DNA of 64,000 nucleotides, from positions 27,645-91,644 of the forward strand of contig JAGWXF010000008.1 of assembly GCA_018970025.1 (NCBI GenBank), given 5' to 3'. Under the pieces are notes generated by a model, which saw only the letters and a list, made by a program, of their open reading frames with translations, was not told where the DNA came from and made no database searches. Origin of the DNA: Actinomycetales bacterium (GTDB lineage: Bacteria; Actinomycetota; Actinomycetes; S36-B12). How positions within the stretch are numbered: position 1 is the first letter of the stretch; each line of letters starts with the position of its first letter. Shown one piece after another: positions 42,506 to 52,507 of this stretch. Made by a program: the position numbers and the translations under genes.

Positions 42506-44374
42506 ATGCCCCCGGCTTACCGTGACGAGGAACCAGTGCCTGCACCGCAGCCCGGATCGACCGATCCCTCGATCATCCGGAACTTCTGCATCATCGCCCA
42601 CATCGACCACGGCAAGTCGACGCTGGCCGACCGGATGCTCCAGCAGACCGGGGTGGTCGACGACCGCTCGATGCGAGCCCAGTACCTGGACCGGATGGAC
42701 ATCGAGCGGGAGCGGGGGATCACCATCAAGTCGCAGGCGGTTCGGCTGCCCTATCGGGCAGCGGACGGTACCGACTACGTCCTCAACCTCATCGATACCC
42801 CAGGGCACGTCGACTTCACCTACGAGGTCTCCCGGTCGCTGGCCGCCTGCGAAGGGGCGGTACTGGTGGTCGACGCTGCGCAGGGCATCGAGGCGCAGAC
42901 CCTGGCGAACCTGTACCTGGCGCTGGAGAACGACCTGGCGATCGTGCCGGTGCTGAACAAGATCGACCTGCCGGCCGCCCAGCCCGACAAGTACGCCGCC
43001 GAGCTGGCCCACATCATCGGCTGCGATGCCGACGACGTCCTGCGCATCTCGGCGAAGACCGGGCAGGGGGTGCCCGAGCTGCTCGAGACGCTCGTGCGCG
43101 AGATCCCGCCGCCGGTCGGCCGGCCGGACGCCCCGGCCCGTGCCCTCATCTTCGACTCGGTCTATGACACATATAGAGGTGTGGTCACCTACGTGCGGGT
43201 GGTCGACGGCCGGATCGGCACCCGAGAGAAGGTGCAGATGATGTCGACCGGGGCCGTTCACGAGCTCCTCGAGGTCGGGGTCATCTCGCCGGAGCCGGTG
43301 CCGGCCAAGGGCATCGGGGTCGGGGAGGTCGGCTATCTCATCACGGGCGTGAAGGACGTCCGCCAGTCACGGGTCGGCGACACCATCACGACCCAGCAGC
43401 ACGGCGCGACCGAGGCACTCGGCGGCTACCGAGATCCCAAGCCGATGGTGTTCTCGGGCCTGTATCCGATCGACGGCTCCGACTATCCCGAGCTGCGGGA
43501 TGCCCTGGACAAGCTCAAGCTCAACGACGCGGCCCTGGTCTACGAGCCGGAGACCTCGCTGGCGCTCGGCTTCGGGTTCCGCTGCGGCTTCCTGGGCCTG
43601 CTGCATCTGGAGATCGTCCGCGAGCGCCTCGAGCGCGAGTTCAACCTCGACCTGATCTCCACCGCGCCGAACGTCGTCTACCGCGTCATCAAGGACGACG
43701 GCGCCGAGCAGGTCGTCACCAACCCAAGCGAGTTCCCGAGCGCCAAGATCGCCCGTATCTACGAGCCGATCGTCAGGGCGACCGTGATCCTGCCCAGCGA
43801 GTTCGTCGGGACGGTCATGGAGCTGTGCCAGCAGCGTCGCGGCTCCCTGCTCGGGATGGACTACCTCTCGGAGGATCGAGTCGAGCTGCGCTACACCCTG
43901 CCGCTGGCCGAGATCGTCTTCGACTTCTTCGACCAGCTGAAGTCGCGTACCCGCGGCTACGCATCGCTGGACTACGAGCCCAGCGGGGAGCAGGAGGCCG
44001 ACCTGGTAAAGGTCGACATCCTGCTGCACGGCGACCCGGTCGATGCCTTCAGCGCGATCGTCCACAAGGACAAGGCGATGGCCTACGGCACCCTGATGAC
44101 GGCCAAGCTGAAGGAGCTCATCCCTCGCCAGCAGTTCGAGGTGCCGATCCAGGCGGCGATCGGCTCGCGAGTCATCACCCGGGAGACCATTCGCGCGATC
44201 CGCAAGGACGTCCTGGCCAAGTGCTACGGCGGTGACATCACCCGCAAGCGCAAGCTGCTGGAGAAGCAGAAGGAGGGCAAGAAGCGGATGAAGATGGTCG
44301 GCCGGGTGGAGGTGCCGCAGGAGGCCTTCATCGCCGCGCTGTCGATATCCGATGGCGGCGCCGGAAAGAAGTGA
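42506..44374 (+). CDS. lepA: Elongation factor 4 (LepA)
   Basis: A 622-residue translational GTPase. The G domain has [27 protein letters not shown] and NKIDLPAA; the C-terminal LepA-specific domain ends with [12 protein letters not shown]. The [12 protein letters not shown] stretch is the switch I region. The first 20 residues are a species-specific extension. It helps ribosomes back-translocate under stress. Its stop overlaps hemW. Confidence 0.96.
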   Translation: MPPAYRDEEPVPAPQPGSTDPSIIRNFCIIAHIDHGKSTLADRMLQQTGVVDDRSMRAQYLDRMDIERERGITIKSQAVRLPYRAADGTDYVLNLIDTPGHVDFTYEVSRSLAACEGAVLVVDAAQGIEAQTLANLYLALENDLAIVPVLNKIDLPAAQPDKYAAELAHIIGCDADDVLRISAKTGQGVPELLETLVREIPPPVGRPDAPARALIFDSVYDTYRGVVTYVRVVDGRIGTREKVQMMSTGAVHELLEVGVISPEPVPAKGIGVGEVGYLITGVKDVRQSRVGDTITTQQHGATEALGGYRDPKPMVFSGLYPIDGSDYPELRDALDKLKLNDAALVYEPETSLALGFGFRCGFLGLLHLEIVRERLEREFNLDLISTAPNVVYRVIKDDGAEQVVTNPSEFPSAKIARIYEPIVRATVILPSEFVGTVMELCQQRRGSLLGMDYLSEDRVELRYTLPLAEIVFDFFDQLKSRTRGYASLDYEPSGEQEADLVKVDILLHGDPVDAFSAIVHKDKAMAYGTLMTAKLKELIPRQQFEVPIQAAIGSRVITRETIRAIRKDVLAKCYGGDITRKRKLLEKQKEGKKRMKMVGRVEVPQEAFIAALSISDGGAGKK

Positions 44375-45555
44375 GCGCTCGGCCGCTGTCGATCTACGTG
44401 CACGTGCCGTTCTGCGCGAGCCGCTGCGGGTACTGCGACTTCAACACCTACACCGCGACCGAGCTCGGCGACGCCGTCTCGCGGGACACCTTCCATCGGG
44501 TGCTCATCGAAGAGGTGCGCATGGCTGCGACTGACCTGCGGGCGCAGGGCCGGGCGCGCGAGGTGCAGACGGTGTTCTTCGGCGGTGGCACGCCGACCCT
44601 GATCGGGCCATCGGCGCTCGGCGAGGTGCTGCAGTCGATCCGCGATGAGCTCGGCCTGGCACCGGGCGCGGAGGTGACGACGGAGGCCAACCCCGACAGC
44701 ATCGACCAGGCCGGGCTCGATGCCCTGCTGGCCGCCGGATTCACCCGGATCTCCCTGGGCATGCAGAGCTCGGCCAGTCACGTCCTGCGCATCCTGGATC
44801 GCACCCACACGCCCGGCCGCAGCGTCGCCATGGCCCGGGCCGCGCGCCGGGCCGGCTTCGCGCACGTGAGCCTCGATCTCATCTACGGCACTCCCGGCGA
44901 GAGCGACGCTGACCTGCGCGGCTCGCTGGACGCGGTGCTCGATTCCGGCGTGGACCATGTCTCGGCCTACGCGCTGATCGTGGAGGACGGCACCCCGCTG
45001 GCACGCCGCATCGCCCGGGGCGAGCTGTCCATGCCGGACGATGACATCGCCGCCAGCCGCTATGAGCTCATCGACGACGCGCTGGTCGCGGCCGGCCTGG
45101 ACTGGTACGAGGTATCCAACTGGGCGAAGCCCGCCGGGCAGTGCCGGCACAACATCGCCTACTGGAGGAGCGATGACTGGTGGGGGATCGGGCCGGGAGC
45201 CCACAGCCACCTCGGCGGGGTGCGGTGGTGGAACGCCAAGCACCCGCGCACCTATGCCGATGCGCTGAGCGCAGGCCAATCCCCTCGATCCGGTATCGAG
45301 CACCTGACCGAGGCCGAGCGCCGCACGGAGCGCGTCATGCTGGCGATGCGGATGCGCAGCGGCCTGCCGGTTGCCGAGCTCGGCGACGGGCATGACCGTG
45401 ATGGGACGGTCATCGACCGCCTGCGTGGGCGCGGCCTGGTCGATGCGTCGGCCTTGGATGATGGCCGGCTGGTGCTCACCCGGCCCGGCCGACTGCTCGC
45501 GGACGCCGTGATCCGCGAGATCCTTGACGCTGCGTCACCCGATCAGCAGGGCTAG
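44371..45555 (+). CDS. hemW: Radical SAM heme chaperone HemW-like
   Basis: A 394-residue radical SAM protein. The cluster motif is [16 protein letters not shown] (CxxxCxxC), then [15 protein letters not shown] and [15 protein letters not shown]. HemN itself has a longer N-terminus and an extra Cys, absent here, so HemW is preferred. The GTG start overlaps the lepA stop, an arrangement kept in many actinobacteria. Confidence 0.85.
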   Translation: MSARPLSIYVHVPFCASRCGYCDFNTYTATELGDAVSRDTFHRVLIEEVRMAATDLRAQGRAREVQTVFFGGGTPTLIGPSALGEVLQSIRDELGLAPGAEVTTEANPDSIDQAGLDALLAAGFTRISLGMQSSASHVLRILDRTHTPGRSVAMARAARRAGFAHVSLDLIYGTPGESDADLRGSLDAVLDSGVDHVSAYALIVEDGTPLARRIARGELSMPDDDIAASRYELIDDALVAAGLDWYEVSNWAKPAGQCRHNIAYWRSDDWWGIGPGAHSHLGGVRWWNAKHPRTYADALSAGQSPRSGIEHLTEAERRTERVMLAMRMRSGLPVAELGDGHDRDGTVIDRLRGRGLVDASALDDGRLVLTRPGRLLADAVIREILDAASPDQQG

Positions 45556-45590
45556 GGTGAAGGCACGATCTCACCGATGAGCGGAGTCAC

Positions 45591-48215
45591 GTGCCGAAGC
45601 AAGGCGAACGGCACGGTCCTGCTGAAGTATCGCCCCCGTCAGCGTCTACCCCCGCGGAGTCGTCCCTGGCAGCCTCGGTGGAGCGGGTCGTGGCGATCGG
45701 CGCCTCGGCAGGTGGACTGGAAGCGCTCCAGTCATTCCTCGGCGACCTTCAGGCCGGTGCCGGCTCGGCCCTGCTGATCGCCCAGCACCTGGCCCCCGGC
45801 CACCCGAGCCTGATCGTCGACCTGCTCAGCCGGGCAACCGACCTGCCCGTCGTCGAGGCGATCGACGGGGCTGCGCTCGTCGCCGGTCAGGTGACGGTCA
45901 TCCCCCCGAGCGTGGATGCCAGGGTCGTGGGCACCCGCATCGCGCTCCAGGACCGGGGCGACCGGCCCGGCCCCTGCCCATCGATCGACCTGCTCATGGA
46001 GAGCATCGCCGAGCAGTGGGGGCCGCATGCCGTCGGGGTCATCCTGTCGGGGACGGGCTCAGACGGTGCCCATGGCCTGCGGGCGATCCGGGGGGCGGGC
46101 GGCTGCACGATGGTGCAGTCGCCGGACTCGGCCAGGTTCGACGGCATGCCACGTGCGGCCCTTGCCATCGGCAGTGTCGACCTCGTTGCCGACCCGGCCG
46201 ATCTCGGACGCCGTATCGCCGACCTGTCCCCCGACCGGGATGGGGCTGTCGGCCAGCCGCTGCCGGCGTCTGCTGCGGACATGCGGTCGTCGATCACCGG
46301 CCAGCTCCGCCACGCGGTCGGCATTGACTTCTCCCGCTACAAGGAGTCCACCCTGCGGCGGCAGATCCAGCGCCGGATGGCCGTTCGTCAGGCAGCCGAC
46401 ATCGACGCCTACTTCGACCTGCTGGCCAAGGACCCGGCCGAGGGGCAGGCCCTGGCTGGAAATCTGCTCGTGACCGTGACGTCCTTCTTCCGCGATCCGG
46501 AGGCATTCGACGCCCTCGGGGAGCACCTGCGCGGCTACGTCCGCTCCCTCGAGGAGGATCGCTGCCTGCGGGTCTGGGTGCCCGGCTGCGCGACGGGCGA
46601 GGAGGCCTATTCCATCGCCATCCTCATCGCCGACCTGCTCGGCCGGCCGAGCGACCTGCGCGGCCGGCTGAAGGTCTTCGGCACTGACCTGGACGAGGCT
46701 GGCCTGGCGATCGCCCGCCGGGCCGCCTACCCGGCGAGCGCGATCAGCCGCGTCCCTGAGGGACTTCGGTCGGCGTACCTGCGGCTGACCCCGGACGGGT
46801 TCACCATCGCCGACGTGATCCGCGAGTGCACGGTATTCGCCCGGCATGACGTCTGCGTCGATCCTCCGTTCCCCCGCATTGACCTGATCTCGTGCCGCAA
46901 CACCCTGATCTACTTCACCCCGCCGCTGCAGCGGCAGGTGCTGGGCATGTTCGCCTTCTCGCTGCGCTCCAAGGGCCTGCTGCTCCTGGGCAAGGCCGAG
47001 AACCTGGAGCGTCGCACGCCCGGATTCGACGTCATCAACGGCGACTGGCGGCTGTTCGAGCGCAATGGCGATCCGGCTCCCCTTGCCAGCCAGCCGGCGC
47101 CGGCGTCGGCGGACCGCCGGGCCAAAGCACGGCCCGCTTCGCAGGGGCCGTCATCGGCGGCCGACGACGTGCTCGAGCGCGAAGTGGAGCTGCTGCACTC
47201 GCTCATCCGGGAGACCGGCCAGGCCTACCTCGTCCTCGATGACGAGCACCGCCTCGTGCATGTGGTGGGCGATGTCGCCGACTACTGCCAGATCCCCGAG
47301 GGTCGCCTGACCACCGCCGCGGGATCCTTCCTGCGCCCCGAGCTGCAGGATCAGGCCAGGACCTTGTTCCTGCTGTGCCGGGCTGACCGCGCTCCTGTCG
47401 CCAGCTCGCCCATCCGACTCGATGACCTCGGCTTGGACGTGGTGCTCACGGCGCGGCCGGTGCCCGTTGCCGGGACGACGATGACGGCACTGGGGATCAC
47501 GCGGCTCATCTCCAGCGACCACGCCCCAGCGACGATCCGCGATCAGGATCTCGACCGGGAGATCGCCCGGCTGGAGCGCGAGCTGCTTGCCAGCCAGGAC
47601 ACCCTGCGGCGCTCGCTGGCCGAGCTGCAGTCGGCGAACGAGGAGCTCGAGGCGTCGAGCGAGGAGCTGCAGGCCTCCAGCGAGGAGCTGCAGGCCTCCA
47701 GCGAGGAGCTGCAGGCCTCCAACGAGGAGCTGCAGGCGACGAACGAGGAGCTCGGCACGCTCAATCAGCAGCTGCGACTGCGCGGCGACGAGCTCCAGCA
47801 GCTCAACGCCGACCTGGAGAACATCCAGGCCTCGCTCAGCCAGGGCATGGTCATCGTGGATGAGCGACTGCGGGTCGCCCGGTTCACCCCGCTTGCCGTG
47901 CGGGTCTTCGCCCTGTTGGACACCGATATCGGCCAGCCCCTGACGATCGTGCCGACCACGATGCAGATTCCTGCGCTGGAGGATGCGCTGCGGGATGTCG
48001 TCTCGGGTGGGCCTCGTCGCAGCCTGCAGGCGTCGGACGGGTCGATGTCGTACCTGGTGCAGGTGCTTCCCTACCGCTCGCCGAGCGGCACCTGCCTCGG
48101 TGCCATCGTCACGCTGACCGACGTGTCGGAGATGGTGGCCCTGCGCAATGCGGCCGAGAGCGCCCTGGCAGCGCTGAGGGAAACGGCGCAGATGGATGCC
48201 GACGGCCCGGACTGA
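45591..48215 (+). CDS. CheB-CheR fusion with coiled coil and PAS domain
   Basis: An 874-residue signalling protein. Residues 30-215 are a CheB methylesterase (GASAGGLEALQSF, IAQHLAPGHPSL, LSGTGSDGAHGLRA). Residues 230-490 are a CheR methyltransferase (FSRYKESTLRRQIQRRM, WVPGCATGEEAYSIAILI, FDLISCRN-type end). Then comes a coiled coil of repeated EELQASS units, encoded by near-identical 21-base repeats (47650-47740), and a PAS domain near the end. There is no receiver or kinase domain and no chemotaxis gene nearby. It may act on unknown methyl-accepting partners or as a platform. It begins with ATG or GTG near 45591. Confidence 0.88.
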   Translation: MPKQGERHGPAEVSPPSASTPAESSLAASVERVVAIGASAGGLEALQSFLGDLQAGAGSALLIAQHLAPGHPSLIVDLLSRATDLPVVEAIDGAALVAGQVTVIPPSVDARVVGTRIALQDRGDRPGPCPSIDLLMESIAEQWGPHAVGVILSGTGSDGAHGLRAIRGAGGCTMVQSPDSARFDGMPRAALAIGSVDLVADPADLGRRIADLSPDRDGAVGQPLPASAADMRSSITGQLRHAVGIDFSRYKESTLRRQIQRRMAVRQAADIDAYFDLLAKDPAEGQALAGNLLVTVTSFFRDPEAFDALGEHLRGYVRSLEEDRCLRVWVPGCATGEEAYSIAILIADLLGRPSDLRGRLKVFGTDLDEAGLAIARRAAYPASAISRVPEGLRSAYLRLTPDGFTIADVIRECTVFARHDVCVDPPFPRIDLISCRNTLIYFTPPLQRQVLGMFAFSLRSKGLLLLGKAENLERRTPGFDVINGDWRLFERNGDPAPLASQPAPASADRRAKARPASQGPSSAADDVLEREVELLHSLIRETGQAYLVLDDEHRLVHVVGDVADYCQIPEGRLTTAAGSFLRPELQDQARTLFLLCRADRAPVASSPIRLDDLGLDVVLTARPVPVAGTTMTALGITRLISSDHAPATIRDQDLDREIARLERELLASQDTLRRSLAELQSANEELEASSEELQASSEELQASSEELQASNEELQATNEELGTLNQQLRLRGDELQQLNADLENIQASLSQGMVIVDERLRVARFTPLAVRVFALLDTDIGQPLTIVPTTMQIPALEDALRDVVSGGPRRSLQASDGSMSYLVQVLPYRSPSGTCLGAIVTLTDVSEMVALRNAAESALAALRETAQMDADGPD

Positions 48216-48357
48216 CCCGGCAGGGCAGGTTTCCGTCAGCGAATCGCAAGCCCGACCCGCGTGCTGATCGACGGCCCCGGTGCCGTCCATCAGCGACGAT
48301 CAGCGGCCGGGCTCACTGCTCGGCCGAACGTGGAGTCGGGCAGGGAGGAGCCCGCCA

Positions 48358-49164
48358 ATGCCGTTAGGGGTGCGGCCCGGTCCCTGGGATTGGCCGGTTG
48401 CTGCGCAGCAGTTCGGCCGGCTGCGGATCGAGTATCACGCTCGAGCGGTTGCCCTGGACGGACGGCTCCTTGCGCTGACCAGGTCCGAGTTCGACCTGCT
48501 GGCGATCCTGACGACGTTCCCGCGCGTGGTGATCACCCGCGAGCAGTTGCTGTCCGAGCTATGGGAGACGACCTGGCTGGGCGACGTGACCTTGATCGAG
48601 GTGCACGTCAGCCGGCTGCGCAGCAAGCTGGGCGAGACCGGCCTTCGATGGCACTTCATCCAGACCATCCGCGGGCTCGGCTACATGTTCACCCAGTACC
48701 CGGATGACGTGACCTGGCCCGATGGGGCATCCGCCGCGGCGCCTGCTCCTGATGCGGGCGTCCCCGAGCCGTGGGTGAGCCCGGTTATCGCCTTCATCGG
48801 CCTCGGCGGTCTCCTTGCCTGGGTGAGCACATCGGCCATGCATGTGCTCGGCCGAGCCCCCACGGATCTTGTCGGCTCGCTCTGGACGGACCTGGCCCAC
48901 GCCGACGACCTGCCCATGCTGGCGACCGCCTGGCTGGGCCTGCTGGCCGTGCAGCCGCAAGTCCTGCAGGTGCGGATCCGAGATGCGGCCGGCCGCCATC
49001 GGCCCATGCTCGCGTATCTCACGCCGATGACCTTTGAGGAGGGGCCTCTTGCCGGCGTGGTCGTCGAGTGGCACCCGGTGGTCGACTCGGCCCTGTCCTC
49101 TCCCCATTCCGCCGCCTCTTCCGCCGCCTCTTCCGCCGTCCCTTCCGCCGAGTTCGACTCGTAG
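48358..49164 (+). CDS. OmpR-type winged-helix protein with C-terminal PAS domain
   Basis: A 268-residue protein. The N-terminal half is a complete OmpR-like DNA-binding domain: LTRSEFDLLAILTTFPRVVI, LLSELWETTWLGDVTLIEVH and VSRLRSKLGETGLRWHFIQT. No phosphoreceiver precedes it. The C-terminal half is a PAS domain (about 150-245) around VSTSAMHVLGRAPTDLVGS. GGGAGGAG precedes the ATG at 48358. The last residues are low complexity (SAASSAAS) and end AEFDS, which comes from the palindromic element. It is probably the transcription partner of the upstream CheB-CheR protein. Confidence 0.78.
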   Translation: MPLGVRPGPWDWPVAAQQFGRLRIEYHARAVALDGRLLALTRSEFDLLAILTTFPRVVITREQLLSELWETTWLGDVTLIEVHVSRLRSKLGETGLRWHFIQTIRGLGYMFTQYPDDVTWPDGASAAAPAPDAGVPEPWVSPVIAFIGLGGLLAWVSTSAMHVLGRAPTDLVGSLWTDLAHADDLPMLATAWLGLLAVQPQVLQVRIRDAAGRHRPMLAYLTPMTFEEGPLAGVVVEWHPVVDSALSSPHSAASSAASSAVPSAEFDS

Positions 49165-49210
49165 CGCCACAACCGAGCGGTTGTGCGGCGTTACGAGTCG
49201 AACTCGGCGG
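49145..49210. repeat. Long palindromic element, copy 2 (convergent gene ends)
   Basis: Arms of 19 bases (49145-49163 and 49192-49210), of the form CGCCGAGTTCGACTCGTA and its complement, flank an inner eight-pair stem CACAACCG/CGGTTGTG. The arms match copy 1 at 42040 except for one paired base that changes on both sides. Both convergent genes end inside the arms, each with AEFDS and a stop. Confidence 0.82.
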
Positions 49211-50156
49211 GGGAGGCGGGGGAGGCGGGGGAGGCGGGGGAGGCGGGGGACGCGTGCGAGCTCGGGGTCGCTGCCGTCGCAGTATCGGCGGACGCGACTG
49301 CTGCCGATCGACGATGCTGGATGCTCACGACGGTCACTGCGGCCGCCCAGCCGGCGATGAGCAGGGCCATGGCCATGCCCTGCGCGGCGGGCTCGACCTT
49401 CAGGGCCCGCAGCAGGGTGAAGGAGTTCGTGACCACGATCAGGCCGCCGACGGCCACGCCCATGATGCGGATGGGAAGCCGATGGGTGATCGTCGCGGCG
49501 ATCGGGGCCGCGATGAGCCCGCCGACCAGGAGGGGGACGAGCACCCGCCAGTCCAGGGCCGAGATGCCCAGGCCGATGAGGAAGCCGACGCTCGCGGCCA
49601 GCGAGACCAGGAACTCCGCGGTGTTCATCGTCCCGACGACGCGATTGGGGGCCATCCGGCCGTCGACCATCAGGGCGGGCGTGGTGACCGGTCCCCAGCC
49701 GCCGCCGCCAGTTGCGTCCACGAAGCCCCCCACCAGGCCGAGCGGGACGAGCAAGCGAGTGCCGGGCCGGCCCTTGCGCAGGGTCACCGTGCGATGGCGG
49801 ATGAATCGAACCAGGACGTATACGCCGAGGATGAGCAGCAGGGTGCTGGCCCAGGGCTTGGCCGCCTGGGTCGACAGGCCCGACAGCACGGTCGCGCCGG
49901 CGAAGGCTCCGATGGCCCCGGGCAGGGCGATGCGCTTGAGGACCTTCTTGTCGACGTTGCCGAGCTTCACGTGCGAATAGGCGCTTGCCGCGGTCGTGCC
50001 CAGCTCGGCGAGGTGGACGGATGCGGACGCGGCTGCCGGTGCCAGGCCGATGGCGATGAGCAGGGTGGACGATGTCACCCCGTAGCCCATGCCCAGGGAG
50101 CCGTCCACCATCTGGGCTCCGAACCCGGCGAGGGCGACGAGCAGTATTCCAAGCAC
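49191..50156 (-). CDS. TSUP-family (TauE/SafE) membrane transporter
   Basis: A 321-residue membrane protein with about eight helices in two halves. Marks are GFGAQMVDGSLGMGYGVTSS at the start, HLAELGTTAASAYSHVKLGN, and in the second half GLVGGFVDATGGGGWGPVTT then MNTAEFLVSLAAS. The family carries sulfite or other sulfur or organic anions outward. GTG 50156 is chosen because TTGCGC (50188-50193), 17 bases, and TAGACA (50165-50170) on the minus strand predict a transcript starting almost at it; the longer frame to 50312 runs over the hrcA promoter. The C-terminus is a repeated SPA tail encoded by GGCGGGGGA repeats (49206-49250). Confidence 0.75.
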   Translation of the reverse strand: MLGILLVALAGFGAQMVDGSLGMGYGVTSSTLLIAIGLAPAAASASVHLAELGTTAASAYSHVKLGNVDKKVLKRIALPGAIGAFAGATVLSGLSTQAAKPWASTLLLILGVYVLVRFIRHRTVTLRKGRPGTRLLVPLGLVGGFVDATGGGGWGPVTTPALMVDGRMAPNRVVGTMNTAEFLVSLAASVGFLIGLGISALDWRVLVPLLVGGLIAAPIAATITHRLPIRIMGVAVGGLIVVTNSFTLLRALKVEPAAQGMAMALLIAGWAAAVTVVSIQHRRSAAVASADTATAATPSSHASPASPASPASPASPAEFDS

Positions 50157-50249
50157 GGTAGCAATGTCTATTGAAGAAGTCGCAAAAGCGCAAGCCGGCG
50201 CGCTCGGGCCGCAGCAGGCGCGGGCGCATCCCGGCGAACGCGGATACAC

Positions 50250-50276
50250 TTGGCACTCGGGTCGCGTGAGTGCCAG
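50250..50276. promoter_or_regulatory. CIRCE operator upstream of hrcA
   Basis: TTGGCACTC, nine bases, then GAGTGCCAG closely match the CIRCE consensus TTAGCACTC-N9-GAGTGCTAA bound by HrcA. TACACT (50245-50250) just before it could be the -10 box. The hrcA-dnaJ operon is therefore probably self-repressed and released by heat stress. Confidence 0.9.
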
Positions 50277-50326
50277 ATCTTTGGTGCCGCGCCCGACGGA
50301 ATTGATGGCCACAAGCGGAGGTGCGC

Positions 50327-51346
50327 ATGCTGGAGGACCGCCGCTTAGCCGTGCTGCGCGCCATCGTGGAGGACTACGTCGCCACCCATGAGCCGGTCGG
50401 ATCCAAGGCGCTGGTCGAGCGGCACAGCCTGGGCGTCTCGCCGGCGACCATTCGCAATGACATGGCTGCGCTGGAAGAGGAGGGCTACATCGCGCAGCCC
50501 CACACCAGCGCCGGCCGGGTGCCCACCGACCTCGGCTACCGCCTCTTCGTCGACCGGCTCTCCGGGGTCAAGCCGCTGAGCGCGCCGGAGCGTCGCGCCA
50601 TCGTGCAGTTCCTCGACGGCGCGGTCGACCTCGACGACGTGATGGTCCGCACGGTTCGCCTGCTGGCCCAGATGACCAGGCAGGTGGCCCTGGTGCAGTA
50701 TCCGTCGCTGTCCCGCAGCAGTGTCCGGCACCTGGAGATCATCGCCGTGAGCTCCACGCGCGTGCTCATCGTCCTCATCGCCGATACCGGCCGTGTCGAG
50801 CAGCGCATGGTCGACATTGCCAGCCCCGTGAGCGAGTCGACCGTGGCAGACGTGCGTGCCCGGCTGCTCACCGCGGTCACCGGGCAGCCCTTCGGCGCCG
50901 TCCCGGAGATCCTGCAGGGGTTCTCGGACGCCTTCGACCCCGGCGCTCGTCCGATGGTCAGCGCCATCACGGCCACCCTGCTCGAGGCGGTGACCGAGCG
51001 CGTCGACGAGCGGGTGGTCATCGGCGGCACGGCCCACCTGGCCCGCTACGGCGAGGCGTTCACCCTGGCCATCCAGCCGGTGCTCGAGGCCCTCGAGGAG
51101 CAGGTCGTGCTCCTGCGCCTGCTGGGCGAGGCATCGGTGGCACCGGGCATCACCGTGCGGATCGGCCACGAGAACCCCGTCGAGCGCCTGGAGTCGACCT
51201 CCGTCGTGACGACCAGCTATGGCCGAGGCGAGCAGTCGGTTGCCTCCCTTGGGGTGGTCGGGCCGACCCACATGGACTATCCCGGCACGATGGGCGCGGT
51301 GCATGCCGTCGCCCAGTACGTCAGCAAGATCCTCGAGGGCCAGTGA
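50327..51346 (+). CDS. hrcA: Heat-inducible transcription repressor HrcA
   Basis: A 339-residue repressor. The winged helix is residues 1-75 with [20 protein letters not shown] and [20 protein letters not shown] then [10 protein letters not shown], all typical. GCGGAGG is five to six bases upstream of ATG 50327; the GTG two codons earlier is less likely. It binds CIRCE upstream and is followed by dnaJ in the usual actinobacterial order. Confidence 0.95.
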   Translation: MLEDRRLAVLRAIVEDYVATHEPVGSKALVERHSLGVSPATIRNDMAALEEEGYIAQPHTSAGRVPTDLGYRLFVDRLSGVKPLSAPERRAIVQFLDGAVDLDDVMVRTVRLLAQMTRQVALVQYPSLSRSSVRHLEIIAVSSTRVLIVLIADTGRVEQRMVDIASPVSESTVADVRARLLTAVTGQPFGAVPEILQGFSDAFDPGARPMVSAITATLLEAVTERVDERVVIGGTAHLARYGEAFTLAIQPVLEALEEQVVLLRLLGEASVAPGITVRIGHENPVERLESTSVVTTSYGRGEQSVASLGVVGPTHMDYPGTMGAVHAVAQYVSKILEGQ

Positions 51347-51376
51347 GCCCATGAGACCACTGATGGGCGGATCGAG

Positions 51377-52507
51377 ATGACGACCGACTACTACGCGATG
51401 CTGGGCGTGCCGCGGGATGCCAGTGCGGACGAGATCAAGAAGGCGTATCGCCGGCTGGCACGCGAGCTGCATCCCGATGTGAACCCCGACCCCGAGCACC
51501 AGGAGCGGTTCAAGATCGTCACGTCCGCCTACGAGGTCCTCAGCGACCCGGAGAAGCGCCAGATGTACGACATGGGCGGGGATCCGCTCAGTGCCAACGG
51601 CGGCTTCGGCGGCTTCAATGCCGCTGGCTTCGGCTTCGGCGACATCATGGACGCCTTCTTCGGCGGCGGCGCGAATCGCGGGCCGCGCACCCGGGCCCGC
51701 CGGGGGCAGGATGCCCTGATCCGGATGCAGATCGACCTGCCTGCGGCCGTCTTCGGCGCGACCAAGGACATCACGGTCGAGACGGCTGAGCGCTGCGGCA
51801 CCTGCTCCGGTGCCGGCACGTCATCGGGAAGCGAGCCCGTGACCTGCGCGATGTGCAAGGGGCGAGGCGAGATCCAGCAGGTGCAGCGCAGCTTCCTGGG
51901 CCAGGTGATGACCGCCCGGCCCTGCCCGCAGTGCCAGGGGTTCGGCACCACGATCCCGCATCCATGCCACGAGTGCTCGGGTGCCGGCCGGGTGCGCACC
52001 CGGCGCACCCTGACGATCCAGGTCCCGGCCGGGGTCGATACCGGCAACCGCATCCAGCTGCAGGGCGAGGGCGAGGTCGGCCCGAATGGCGGGCCGGCGG
52101 GCGACCTGTACGTCGAGGTCGTCGTCGCCGACCACCCGGTCTTCCACCGGGAGGGCGATGACCTGCACTGCACCCTGACCGTGGCCATGACATCCGCTGC
52201 GCTGGGCACGTCGGTTCCCCTGCAGACCCTGGACGGGGAGTCCGTCATCGACGTGCGCCCGGGTGCCCAGCCCGGCGAGGTGCTCCTCCTGCGCGGTCAG
52301 GGAGCCGCGCGGCTGCGCAGCGGCGCTCGGGGCGATCTGCACGTGCACCTCAATGTCGAGGTGCCGACCAGGCTGAGCGAGCAGGAGGCTGACCTGCTGC
52401 GGCAGTTCGCGGCCATTCGCGGTGAGGCGGCACCGAGGGTCACCTCGCAGGCGGCGGCGTCAGGCGGCCTCTTCTCCCGGCTGAAGGACGCGTTCACGCA
52501 GCGGTGA
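51377..52507 (+). CDS. dnaJ: Chaperone DnaJ
   Basis: A 376-residue Hsp40. The J domain has HPD in ELHPDVNPD, a Gly/Phe region ([15 protein letters not shown]) follows, then four zinc repeats: [24 protein letters not shown] and CHECSGAG. The C-terminal substrate domains follow. It is the DnaJ2 type that travels with hrcA. rsmE overlaps its stop. Confidence 0.94.
   Translation: MTTDYYAMLGVPRDASADEIKKAYRRLARELHPDVNPDPEHQERFKIVTSAYEVLSDPEKRQMYDMGGDPLSANGGFGGFNAAGFGFGDIMDAFFGGGANRGPRTRARRGQDALIRMQIDLPAAVFGATKDITVETAERCGTCSGAGTSSGSEPVTCAMCKGRGEIQQVQRSFLGQVMTARPCPQCQGFGTTIPHPCHECSGAGRVRTRRTLTIQVPAGVDTGNRIQLQGEGEVGPNGGPAGDLYVEVVVADHPVFHREGDDLHCTLTVAMTSAALGTSVPLQTLDGESVIDVRPGAQPGEVLLLRGQGAARLRSGARGDLHVHLNVEVPTRLSEQEADLLRQFAAIRGEAAPRVTSQAAASGGLFSRLKDAFTQR

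Noticed and set aside
47650..47740. CRISPR-like or mobile 21-base tandem repeats
   Set aside because: They are contiguous, in frame, and encode the EELQASS coiled coil.
50157..50312. Longer start of the TSUP transporter
   Set aside because: It would run across the CIRCE site and the hrcA promoter, and the added residues have no membrane character.
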